Part shown: one piece after another, positions 56,602-64,000 of the stretch
Layout of the letters: each line of letters starts with the position of its first letter
Position numbering within the stretch: position 1 is the stretch's first letter
Source of the DNA: Tannerella sp.
GTDB taxonomy: Bacteria; Bacteroidota; Bacteroidia; Bacteroidales; Tannerellaceae
Assembly (NCBI GenBank): GCA_031285685.1
Contig: JAITVS010000315.1
Coordinates: forward strand, 1-64,000
Direction: 5' to 3'
DNA length: 64,000 nt
Program-made: the position numbers and the translations under genes
The notes under the pieces: model-generated
The model's input: only the letters and a program-made list of their open reading frames with translations
Databases searched by the model: none
Told to the model about the DNA's origin: nothing

Positions 56602-57858
56602 ATGAAGAACAATAAACATTCTCTGGTAGGAAAGGGTTATTGGTTGCCGTTTGTCCTGATTACTTTTTTCTTCTTTTTATGGGGATTCGCCCGCGCGATA
56701 CTGGATGTTCTGAATCCGTTTTTCCAGGAGACTTTTCAGATAAATAAAACACAGGCATCTTTGATTCAGTTTGTTACTTATCTGGCTTATTTTCTGATGG
56801 CTGTACCGGCAGGTATTCTGATACGTAAACACGGTACCCGTTATGGGGTTGTCATCGGACTTATCGCATTCGGAGGTGCGGCGCTGGCTTTTGTGCTGAG
56901 TCGTTTTTTCGGAGAATATATATTCTGGTACTATCTGTTCCTGCTGTTTGTGATTGGCTGCGGGTTAGCCTGTCTGGAGGTGGCAGCAAATCCTTACGTT
57001 ACGCTGTTAGGGGAGCCGGAAACGGCTGCAAGCCGTATTAACCGTGCACAATCGTTTAACGGATTGGGATGTATTTTTGGTTCTTTACTTGGTGGAGCTT
57101 ATTGTTTCTCGGCTGATAATCCGAATATATCGGTGCCGTATATTTGCATAGGGGTGGTTGTTTTATTGATCGCCATTCTGTTTTCACGTGTAAAATTACC
57201 GGAGTTTGTTACTGAAGATAAAGATGTCCCGGAATCATCTTCTGCAGATTCCCGCGGACTGATGAAGCATCCGATGTTCCTGTTCGGGTTGTTTGCCTTG
57301 TTTTGTTATGAAGTCGCCGAGATCGCCATTAATTCGTTTTTCATAAACTATGCTACGGAGAACAATATGGCTCACTGGATCAGTTCATTCATTGAAGATG
57401 TTTTCGGCACGACACTGAATCCTAATTTCGTGGCATCCATTGTTCTTTCAGTGGGATTGTTCCTGTTTATGTGCGGTCGTTTTGCCGGTAGCTGGATCAT
57501 GAGTTTTGTCCGGGCGGAGAAGGTCCTGCTTTGTTGTGCGGCAGGTACGGTGGTCATGACTACATTGGTATTGATGGATATCCATATAGTATCGTTCGTC
57601 TCTTCGATATTGATCTTTGTTTTTGAGTCCATCATGTTTCCGACAATTTTCGCATTGTCGATAAAAGGATTGGGAAGCCTGACACAGAAAGCGTCCGCCG
57701 TATTGATGATGACCCCTATCGGTGGAGCTGTCGGAACGGTGTTGATGGGTATGGCGGCCGATCATCGCGATATGACATTCTCATTTCTTGTACCGTTGGT
57801 CGCTTTTGTTGTAATACTGATATACTCTGCCGTTATATTGCGAAAAGGAAAAGCCTGA
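56602..57858 (+). CDS. MFS transporter, FucP (L-fucose:H+ symporter) type
   Basis: A 418-residue, 12-helix major facilitator of the FHS family. Diagnostic patches are FFLWGFARAILDVLNPFFQ at the start, GCGLACLEVAANPYVTLLG and ASRINRAQSFNGLGCIFG. It imports a hexose or polyol with protons; the exact sugar cannot be read from sequence. It is convergent with the PfkB kinase gene 9 bases away, a plausible transporter/kinase pair. Confidence 0.92.
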   Translation: MKNNKHSLVGKGYWLPFVLITFFFFLWGFARAILDVLNPFFQETFQINKTQASLIQFVTYLAYFLMAVPAGILIRKHGTRYGVVIGLIAFGGAALAFVLSRFFGEYIFWYYLFLLFVIGCGLACLEVAANPYVTLLGEPETAASRINRAQSFNGLGCIFGSLLGGAYCFSADNPNISVPYICIGVVVLLIAILFSRVKLPEFVTEDKDVPESSSADSRGLMKHPMFLFGLFALFCYEVAEIAINSFFINYATENNMAHWISSFIEDVFGTTLNPNFVASIVLSVGLFLFMCGRFAGSWIMSFVRAEKVLLCCAAGTVVMTTLVLMDIHIVSFVSSILIFVFESIMFPTIFALSIKGLGSLTQKASAVLMMTPIGGAVGTVLMGMAADHRDMTFSFLVPLVAFVVILIYSAVILRKGKA

Positions 57859-57867
57859 GCCCGGATG

Positions 57868-58767
57868 TTATTCGATTTCCGGCATGAATTTATGGTTGTT
57901 TGCTATGACGTGTGTAACATCAGTAAGACATGCTTCGACCGGCCCGGAACGTTCTATTTTAAGTGTGGATAAAGCGGCGGCGAAGTTTCCGGCTTCTTCA
58001 ATAGAAGCTCCTTTGGCCCTTTTATACAGATAGCCGGCCATGTATGTATCTCCGCATCCTGTCGCATCGATGATCTCGCCCGGTATATAAGCCGGTATGC
58101 GGTAAAATCTGTTTCCGTCATAAATGAGTGAACCCATACTTCCGAAAGTAAGCAATACTTCTTTCACTCCCCATTCATGTAGTTTTTGGGCAGCTCTTTT
58201 TGCCTCTTTGTATCCGGTGAGGACCTCCATTTCGTGTTCGTTGGCTTTCAGGAAATGTATATATTGAAGAACTTCCGATTTGTCTTTCCAGTCGATGGCG
58301 TAGACATGTGTATTCCGTACTTCTCTCAGGTATCCTTGCGAGTCAACGGAAACCTTTCCTTTGGATGCCAGGTATTTTACAACATCCGGAGAGAAATCGT
58401 CCGCCAGCAGCGCTCCCAGGTGAAATATTTCCGCATCGATCTCCTGAAGCTGTCCGATCGTGAACGGGTCGGCTTTAGCCCATACCCGTTGTTTACGTTC
58501 GTCCGTGTTTTCTCCGTATATGTTCTCGAAGAAAACGGAATGCTTGCTGGGTAAAACGGTTGTATTTATTCCCTGCGCCTTCATTTTGTCGGCCACATTC
58601 CGCTCGGGGGCGCCGACTGCCGTTACCAGTGCATAATCTATATGGTCGAAATTTTTTATCGCATGTGAAACATAAAAAGATGTTCCGCCGGGCATGTAGA
58701 CCGTATTCTGAGGGGTCGTCACCTTATCCAGGGTAATATGTCCTATACAGCATAATTCATGTTTCAT
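57868..58767 (-). CDS. PfkB family carbohydrate kinase
   Basis: This 299-residue ribokinase-like enzyme has an N-terminal CCIGHITLDKV, a sugar-binding GGTSFYVSHAI and the C-terminal PfkB signature DATGCGDTYMAGYLYKRAKG with the catalytic Asp in GCGD. It phosphorylates a sugar, polyol or nucleoside; the substrate is unknown. The frame is open to 58827, but the ATG at 58767 removes an implausible charged extension and begins 16 bases after the lptD stop, the last gene of that run. Confidence 0.9.
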   Translation of the reverse strand: MKHELCCIGHITLDKVTTPQNTVYMPGGTSFYVSHAIKNFDHIDYALVTAVGAPERNVADKMKAQGINTTVLPSKHSVFFENIYGENTDERKQRVWAKADPFTIGQLQEIDAEIFHLGALLADDFSPDVVKYLASKGKVSVDSQGYLREVRNTHVYAIDWKDKSEVLQYIHFLKANEHEMEVLTGYKEAKRAAQKLHEWGVKEVLLTFGSMGSLIYDGNRFYRIPAYIPGEIIDATGCGDTYMAGYLYKRAKGASIEEAGNFAAALSTLKIERSGPVEACLTDVTHVIANNHKFMPEIE

Positions 58768-58783
58768 CGTGCGTTCTTTTTTT

Positions 58784-61738
58784 TTAATACCATGGTTGTC
58801 CGCTGTTCCGGCCGCTGCTCTGGTCATATTTCAGATCTTTAAGCATGGAAGCGTTTGCGGAAATGGAAAATGAGTATGATTTATAAGGTCCTATAGGTAT
58901 GATTGTTGCGGACATCTGCCAGCAGTGCATCGTGCGTGATATATTGCAGGTCGCGTACGATATTTTATGGTTTTCGACGTCGTATGTCGCATTGAAGTTA
59001 ATGCGCCAGTTTTTAGTTGGCTGTATGCTTCCGTTAAAACTTAATGCATGGACAAATTTATAATTGTATTCCATTTTTGCCGGGTTGAATTTATCATAGC
59101 CGACGGAAAGATTATAATTGAAAGAGAAACTCCATGGGATGCTTACTTTGTAATATCCTTCGTAGTCGTAGTCGCCGTCATCCTGTTTTTTCTTGTCGAA
59201 TATACTGCCCTTTTTGTTGTTATTTGTTTCTTCGGCCGTTTCTTCTTCTTGGGCATACGGATCATCGGGATTATACGGATCATACTCGTCATCTTCGAGA
59301 TCTGTAGACCTGTTGCTTTTTTTACTGTCGCCGTCTCCTCCGAACCATTTCTTAAACGTGTCATTGTTGAATGTGTAGGAAAAACTTGTTCCGGTCGACC
59401 GGAGTCGGCCGATACCTTTCCCGACTGTCCAGCGTGGTTTATTTATTTTGTAGGCTTGTTTTTTTTCTTCGTTATAACCGTATGTGTACGTATCGAATAC
59501 GGCATTTAAATTCAGTGTATAGCTTTTTGTGAGTTTCAGGCGCATGCTTGTGGTCAGGTCACTCCAGTTGCAGGAGTCGGCTACGAGGTTATAACTCATG
59601 CTCCCGGCAAGTTTGTCGATTATACTTATTTTTTTTTCTCCGGAAGGTTCGTCTGCATTCGGTATTTTCGCTTCGATATTATTGTCTAAGGAGAATGTGA
59701 TGCTACCGCTTTTGCCTTGTCCGGGAACTCCGAACAACTGTCCGGCAAAGGGGGAATAATAACCGGTGATTGTGTCGGGAGCGTTTCCCATAGTATGTGT
59801 TCCGTCGATATATGTGTAGTAGTTGTAATATCCGTATTTAGGATCACCGAAATCGGGTACTGCGCTGAATGATATGGACGGATCCATGCGATGGCGTATT
59901 TTGGATACAAATTTACGAAACGGCTTCCATGGAATAAATTCCCCGTACAATGTTGTGGATGCCGCTACGGAGGCGCTGTAATCGTATACGCGATAAAATC
60001 CGTACGTGGTGTCGGACGGGGTTAATCTTTGGAGGTCCGGATCATACGCCTGTTCTATTTCATGTGTATACCAGCGTTCTTTATAGCTTATATTCGGAGA
60101 GATATTGATGTAATTAAGGAGACTATAGGTCGCATTTATCTGACTTTGATGCATCATTCCGTTATTCCAGTCTTTGACGAGGTTCGATTTAAACAGCTGA
60201 TCTTCTTTTGTTGAAATGGAGTTTTTCAACTGTGCGTTGTAACTGAGTGATATTTTTTCATACCAGCGTTCTTTTCCGATGGCGTTTTTACGCTTTAGCG
60301 GGTAAATACGGTTCATGGTAAGCGCCATGTCGGGAAGTGTAACGGAGACGCTGGAGTCCTGTGAGCGCTGGTTGATGTTCATTGTGGCGGAAAGGCTGAA
60401 AGGGCTGTTGGGGAATCTTTGGGAAAGACTGACGCTGGATCCCTTATTGTTTTGCGTGGCGTTATTGATATTCTGCTGCTGATTACGGTCATAACTACTT
60501 GAAGAGTAATCTACGCTGGCCGAAATTGTCCGGAATGGATTTGCCTTGGGGTCTTGCGAATGCGATATTTTTACGCTGAAGTCTTTCCTCTTCTGGTAAT
60601 CGTCCAGCCCTTTGTCGCCGGTTATTGTTGTAAGATATGAGAGCGAAATGTTTCCTGAATATTTGTAACGTTTCCTGTATGAAGTTCTTCCGGATAAGCC
60701 CCATGTCCCTTTTGTATAAATTTCTCCGGTTAACGCCAGATCATAGTAATCGCTGAGTGCGAAATAATATCCTCCGTCACGAAGAAAAAAACCTCTGTTC
60801 ATTTCATCACCGTACGTAGGCATGATAATTCCGGATGAATACGAATCGGTAAAGGGGAAGAATGCAAAAGGTAATACGAGGGGAAACAGCGGAACATCTT
60901 CTATGACAAGATAGGCCGGTCCGGTAACAATGTCTTTCCCCGGACGTACTTTAGCTTTTGTCATGCGAATATAAAAATGCGGATGATCATGTTCGTCGCA
61001 TGTCGTGTACCGGCCTCCTTCCATGTTCATGACATCGTCTGCCATTTTTTTTGTAATACTTGCGGTAACGTAGCCTTCGCCTTGTTCTGTCACTACATAT
61101 TTTGCCGATGCTTTCCTTGTTTTGAAATTGTAATGCATTTCTTTTGCTTCGAGATTCTGGTCGCCTTCCGAAAATACGGGATGACCGAATTCTTCTCCTA
61201 ACGAATCGACTCCGTGTACGGCATACAAAAGGCTGCTATCCATACTCATCTGTATGATTTCGGCCTTAAGCTCGATATTTTGATATTTGACATCGCTTTC
61301 GCCGTATAGATAGGCCATGTTTCCGGCTGCCCAGACAATGGAGTCTTTGGCTTCATAATCGACGGTAGCTTCCAGCGCGCCTTTTTTGGGAGGAATGGTG
61401 TCCGTTGCCAGGCTGTCAGCTGCCAATTCGCCATTATTGGCCGGCATCATGCTATCAGGGAGAGTGGTCAGACTGTCTGTCTGTGATACGCCGGTAGTAT
61501 CTGCAGAAATACGGTCTTCTGTGATCAGGCTGTCCATGACGGAAATCAAACTGTCTGTCGAAGAAATGACAGTTTCTTTTCCTGTGGATTTCAAACTGTC
61601 TGTGATATGCAATACTCTTTCCGACTTCATCTCGGGAGATAAATCCGGTTGTGGTTCGGCTTTGTTTACAGGTTGTTGTGTCACTTTACACCCGGTGCCG
61701 ATAAGAAGTAGCATATACAATAAAATCCGTTTCAACAC
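58784..61738 (-). CDS. lptD: Putative LPS assembly protein LptD
   Basis: This 984-residue outer-membrane beta-barrel exports LPS to the cell surface. A signal-like start (LLYMLLLIGTGC) and a low-complexity Ser/Asp-rich linker (about 30-120) lead to an OstA-like periplasmic domain (about 125-250, NMAYLYGESDVKYQNIEL), then the LptD signature CDEHDHPHFYIRMTKAKV and a barrel to the C-terminal PWY. No ATG fits the signal well: the start is probably the GTG at 61738. Bacteroidota LptD usually runs to this size. Confidence 0.88.
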   Translation of the reverse strand: MLKRILLYMLLLIGTGCKVTQQPVNKAEPQPDLSPEMKSERVLHITDSLKSTGKETVISSTDSLISVMDSLITEDRISADTTGVSQTDSLTTLPDSMMPANNGELAADSLATDTIPPKKGALEATVDYEAKDSIVWAAGNMAYLYGESDVKYQNIELKAEIIQMSMDSSLLYAVHGVDSLGEEFGHPVFSEGDQNLEAKEMHYNFKTRKASAKYVVTEQGEGYVTASITKKMADDVMNMEGGRYTTCDEHDHPHFYIRMTKAKVRPGKDIVTGPAYLVIEDVPLFPLVLPFAFFPFTDSYSSGIIMPTYGDEMNRGFFLRDGGYYFALSDYYDLALTGEIYTKGTWGLSGRTSYRKRYKYSGNISLSYLTTITGDKGLDDYQKRKDFSVKISHSQDPKANPFRTISASVDYSSSSYDRNQQQNINNATQNNKGSSVSLSQRFPNSPFSLSATMNINQRSQDSSVSVTLPDMALTMNRIYPLKRKNAIGKERWYEKISLSYNAQLKNSISTKEDQLFKSNLVKDWNNGMMHQSQINATYSLLNYINISPNISYKERWYTHEIEQAYDPDLQRLTPSDTTYGFYRVYDYSASVAASTTLYGEFIPWKPFRKFVSKIRHRMDPSISFSAVPDFGDPKYGYYNYYTYIDGTHTMGNAPDTITGYYSPFAGQLFGVPGQGKSGSITFSLDNNIEAKIPNADEPSGEKKISIIDKLAGSMSYNLVADSCNWSDLTTSMRLKLTKSYTLNLNAVFDTYTYGYNEEKKQAYKINKPRWTVGKGIGRLRSTGTSFSYTFNNDTFKKWFGGDGDSKKSNRSTDLEDDEYDPYNPDDPYAQEEETAEETNNNKKGSIFDKKKQDDGDYDYEGYYKVSIPWSFSFNYNLSVGYDKFNPAKMEYNYKFVHALSFNGSIQPTKNWRINFNATYDVENHKISYATCNISRTMHCWQMSATIIPIGPYKSYSFSISANASMLKDLKYDQSSGRNSGQPWY

Positions 61739-61763
61739 ATTCTTTTTGCGGATATTTTGGCTG

Positions 61764-61771
61764 CAAAAGTA
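61764..61771 (-). promoter_or_regulatory. -7 promoter box upstream of lptD
   Basis: The minus strand reads TACTTTTG (TAnnTTTG) 26 bases before the GTG at 61738. It may add an internal promoter within the run from DUF4494 to pfkB. Confidence 0.45.
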
Positions 61772-61796
61772 TAATAAATAAACGAGTTACACTTCA

Positions 61797-62366
61797 TTAT
61801 TCTCCTAAAAAGAGTTTACACCAGTGATTAAAACGTAAAACAGTGTCTTCTCCATATTTGCTTAAAGATTCCTGGATTTTCTTGATACTCTTTTCTTTAT
61901 CAAGCTTTGTCTTACTGAAAAATTTATCGGCGAAACAGATCAATTGTTCTTCCAGTGAGACCGGTAAAAAATCCCTGTGCGGGATAGGCAGATTTTCCTG
62001 TTCAATCATTTTGAGCGAGATGCCTGTTCCCGTATGCCTTTCACAAACAAGGGCGTGGTCCGGGAATCCTTCTTTCCGGAGCAGATCCGCCCCGAGATAC
62101 CCGTGGAATATATATTCATATGTTCCGTGGCAATCAATATCCGGTGCATTGCAATAGATAATACCGATGTCGTGTAACATCGCCGCCTCCTCGATAAATG
62201 TGAGGTCCAGATTCATTTCCGGATGGGCTTTGGCGATGGTTAGCGACTTGTCGGCCACGCTTCTGCTGTGTTTTAGCAGTATATGATATACTTCCGACTG
62301 TGTATCGTAATATTTTTCAATGATTTTTAATGGCTCCATCTCATTTACAAGACCGTTTGTTGCCAT
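61797..62366 (-). CDS. HD domain phosphohydrolase
   Basis: This 189-residue protein has the HD metal site: H33 in LKHSRSVADK, H65-D66 in AAMLHDIGI and a later CERHTGTGIS. The family hydrolyses nucleotides or phosphoesters; the substrate is unknown. It lies 41 bases after yggS and is conserved in this neighbourhood in Bacteroidales as far as I recall. Confidence 0.87.
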   Translation of the reverse strand: MATNGLVNEMEPLKIIEKYYDTQSEVYHILLKHSRSVADKSLTIAKAHPEMNLDLTFIEEAAMLHDIGIIYCNAPDIDCHGTYEYIFHGYLGADLLRKEGFPDHALVCERHTGTGISLKMIEQENLPIPHRDFLPVSLEEQLICFADKFFSKTKLDKEKSIKKIQESLSKYGEDTVLRFNHWCKLFLGE

Positions 62367-62407
62367 GCGTTTTTATTGCAGGCATCAACCGTCTGATATT
62401 TTTGTTA

Positions 62408-63076
62408 TTAATACTCTCTTGCTCCGAAAATGGCCGTTCCTATGCGCACCATTGTGCTGCCTTCTTCGATAGCGGTTTTATAATCGTCACTCATACCCAT
62501 TGACAACTCGGTGAATGTGGATTTATCGGTTGCCGGCATTGAACTTATTTCGTCAAAAAGGTTCCGCAACGTACCGAATTCACGTCTGACCTGTTCCGTA
62601 TCATTTGTAAAAGTGGCCATACCCATCAGTCCGCATACCTGTATATTTTCGAATTGTGTCAATACTCCGTCCGTAAAAAGGGTTTTACATTCGTCGGGAG
62701 AGAAGCCGTGTTTGCTTTCTTCTTCGGCGACATGTACTTCGATTAATATGCGTATTTTCCGGTTACATTTTTCTGCCTGCCGGTTTATCTCCTGCATAAG
62801 TTTCAATGTGTCCACACTTTGGATCATTGAAATAAAAGGTGCAATGTATTTCACTTTGTTTGTTTGCAGGGTACCGATAAAATACCATTCAATATCTCCG
62901 GGCAACACCGGTTGTTTGGCAGTCAGCTCCTGTACGCGGCTTTCCCCGAAGATTCTTTGCCCGGCATCGTAAGCTTCCCTGACCGTTTCGGCCGGATGGA
63001 ACTTGGACACGGCAATTAGTTTTACCCCTTCCGGAAGTGAAGAATATATTTCCGATAAATTGTGTTTAATATCCAT
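62408..63076 (-). CDS. yggS: YggS family pyridoxal phosphate homeostasis protein
   Basis: This 222-residue PLP-binding protein (PROSC/YggS) buffers pyridoxal phosphate and affects amino-acid metabolism. PLP lysine K25 lies in IAVSKFHP, followed by FGESRVQEL, FIGTLQTNKVKYI (Thr where many homologues have His) and the phosphate-binding end SMGMSDDYKTAIEEGSTMVRIG. The length is normal. Confidence 0.94.
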   Translation of the reverse strand: MDIKHNLSEIYSSLPEGVKLIAVSKFHPAETVREAYDAGQRIFGESRVQELTAKQPVLPGDIEWYFIGTLQTNKVKYIAPFISMIQSVDTLKLMQEINRQAEKCNRKIRILIEVHVAEEESKHGFSPDECKTLFTDGVLTQFENIQVCGLMGMATFTNDTEQVRREFGTLRNLFDEISSMPATDKSTFTELSMGMSDDYKTAIEEGSTMVRIGTAIFGAREY

Positions 63077-63174
63077 TCTGTTTCTTTTTCAGTCTTATCG
63101 TGAAATTTTATATTGCGCTGATAATATCCGGAAAGTTATTATCCTGTTTTTAAAGAATGATATACCGCATTTTC

Positions 63175-63654
63175 TTATTCGCCGGAACTGGCAATTTCTT
63201 CTTCGGACTTTTTGACTGTTTTAACCTCGGCAACAAACGGGAAGATATCCATCAGGGCCGTTTCTGTTACGGATGCAATGACATAATCAGCCATTGTTCC
63301 TTTCATGCCGGTGTCGATGACGCTGATGGCGTCATGTATTGTAGATGCCTGTGCCAGCATCTGAACAGGAGTTTTTTTCTCTGTGCCGCTCTTTTCATCC
63401 AGCGTAATCATATTGATTTTAGCCCGGTAAAACCGGTCTCCGTTGTCATTGAGAAATGTTTCCGAATAACGTGCACGCTTGATATCCATGACCGTAAATT
63501 CACCGCTGATATATGGACGCATTTCTTCTATTATACGCGCTTCGGCTTCGGTAAATGATAAAGCATCAACCAAATAAGGTTCTGTTACTTTTTTCTGTAT
63601 ACCGTCTTCCGCTACCTTCTCGTAATTAATCTTACATTCAAACCAATTATGCAT
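63175..63654 (-). CDS. DUF4494 family protein
   Basis: This 159-residue cytosolic protein begins MHNWFECKINYEKVAEDGIQ and contains TEPYLVDALSFTEAEARI and MADYVIASVTETALMDIFP, which I recognise as DUF4494, restricted to Bacteroidota. Function unknown. It heads the minus-strand run with yggS, the HD gene and lptD. Confidence 0.9.
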   Translation of the reverse strand: MHNWFECKINYEKVAEDGIQKKVTEPYLVDALSFTEAEARIIEEMRPYISGEFTVMDIKRARYSETFLNDNGDRFYRAKINMITLDEKSGTEKKTPVQMLAQASTIHDAISVIDTGMKGTMADYVIASVTETALMDIFPFVAEVKTVKKSEEEIASSGE

Positions 63655-63695
63655 AATTTTTTATTTTTGTTAAATGATCATCCTTTTTCCGACAT

Positions 63696-63703
63696 CAAAA
63701 GTA
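63696..63703 (-). promoter_or_regulatory. -7 promoter box for the DUF4494 gene
   Basis: The minus strand reads TACTTTTG (TAnnTTTG) about 42 bases before the ATG at 63654. Confidence 0.45.
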
Positions 63704-63750
63704 GTGAAATTTTTGAAGGAGATAGATGTTTTTCGAAAATAATAGCGCTA

Positions 63751-63811
63751 AATGTATATTTATTCAAAAAATAGCTGTAGATTTGCCCTGTTTTTTGAAT
63801 ATTTATTCATT
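63751..63811 (+). promoter_or_regulatory. Two ARG-box-like operators at argR
   Basis: The site at 63794-63811 fits the enterobacterial ARG box (TGAAT-N4-ATTCA with A/T flanks) exactly and abuts the argR ATG. A second site at 63751-63768 differs at one core base (TGTAT). A -7 box, TAGATTTG, lies between them at 63778-63785. Autoregulation by ArgR is likely. Confidence 0.65.
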
Positions 63812-64000
63812 ATGAGTACGAGAAAGCAGCGTTTGTCAGTAATAGAAAGTATCATACGTAAAGAGGTCATACGAAGTCAGGATGATTTGCAAAAGTCATT
63901 GGTAGATAGTGGTTTTGAGGTGACTCAGGCGACCTTGTCCCGTGATATCAGGCAACTGAAAATCGTTAAAATACATGACAGCGAGGGACGTTATGTATAT
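63812..64000 (+). CDS. argR: Arginine repressor, N-terminal part
   Basis: The first 63 residues of ArgR are cut by the window end. They form the winged-helix DNA-binding domain: KQRLSVIESIIRKEVIRSQDDLQKSL, then the recognition segment VTQATLSRDIRQLKIVKI. ArgR represses arginine biosynthesis when bound to arginine. Two ARG-box-like sequences sit directly upstream. Confidence 0.92.
   Translation, partial: MSTRKQRLSVIESIIRKEVIRSQDDLQKSLVDSGFEVTQATLSRDIRQLKIVKIHDSEGRYVY

Overview
The window looks like a chromosomal segment of a Bacteroidales bacterium (Bacteroidota). The signs are TAnnTTTG-type -7 promoter boxes (several with a TTTG box 19-20 bases upstream), very many lipoprotein signals, NVEALA-type peptide precursors, six-bladed beta-propeller lipoproteins, DUF4221 and DUF4494 proteins, and a Bacteroidota-type LptD. 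I cannot place it below order level from the sequence alone. No rRNA, tRNA or CRISPR array was seen.

Layout. 1-2.9 kb: a winged-helix protein and an hpt-adk-obg operon. 3.0-8.8 kb: a MacAB-TolC-like efflux operon (ATPase, two permeases, adaptor, outer-membrane channel), divergent from nnr (NAD(P)HX repair) at 9.2 kb. 10.7-18.5 kb: phosphoglucomutase, an envelope operon (beta-helix lipoprotein, endonuclease/phosphatase-fold lipoprotein, M23 peptidase) and pepD. 18.6-20.2 kb: a small membrane protein and two tandem OmpH/Skp-like proteins. 20.4-32.6 kb: an AddB-like nuclease downstream of an RND efflux set with one adaptor, one TolC and two different RND pumps, broken up by two copies of an interspersed palindromic repeat.

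32.8-46.2 kb is the most unusual region. On the minus strand lie two NVEALA precursor peptides, three beta-propeller lipoprotein genes (one with an in-frame stop, one with a frameshift at a T8 tract), a thioredoxin-like lipoprotein, an O-antigen-ligase-like membrane protein with TPRs, a signal peptidase I, and two paralogous transglutaminase-like lipoproteins. The 3' remnant of a second signal peptidase gene lies between the paralogues. A histidine kinase/response regulator pair is transcribed divergently from the leading peptide gene, and an 11-base-spaced direct repeat lies just upstream of that peptide's promoter. My reading is a regulated envelope system that exports and processes small Cys-containing peptides. 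The function is inferred.

46.5-50.4 kb holds a HipBA toxin-antitoxin module and another beta-propeller/DUF4221 operon. 50.6-53.3 kb has a YitT-family protein and an ABC-F ATPase whose second ATP site is degenerate. 53.3-56.5 kb is a four-gene operon (nucleotidyltransferase, ATP-grasp, CDP-alcohol phosphotransferase, HAD phosphatase) that looks like a phospholipid head-group pathway. 56.6-64.0 kb holds a FucP-like transporter, then a minus-strand run of DUF4494, yggS, an HD-domain protein, lptD and a PfkB kinase, and finally the start of argR behind two ARG-box-like operators.
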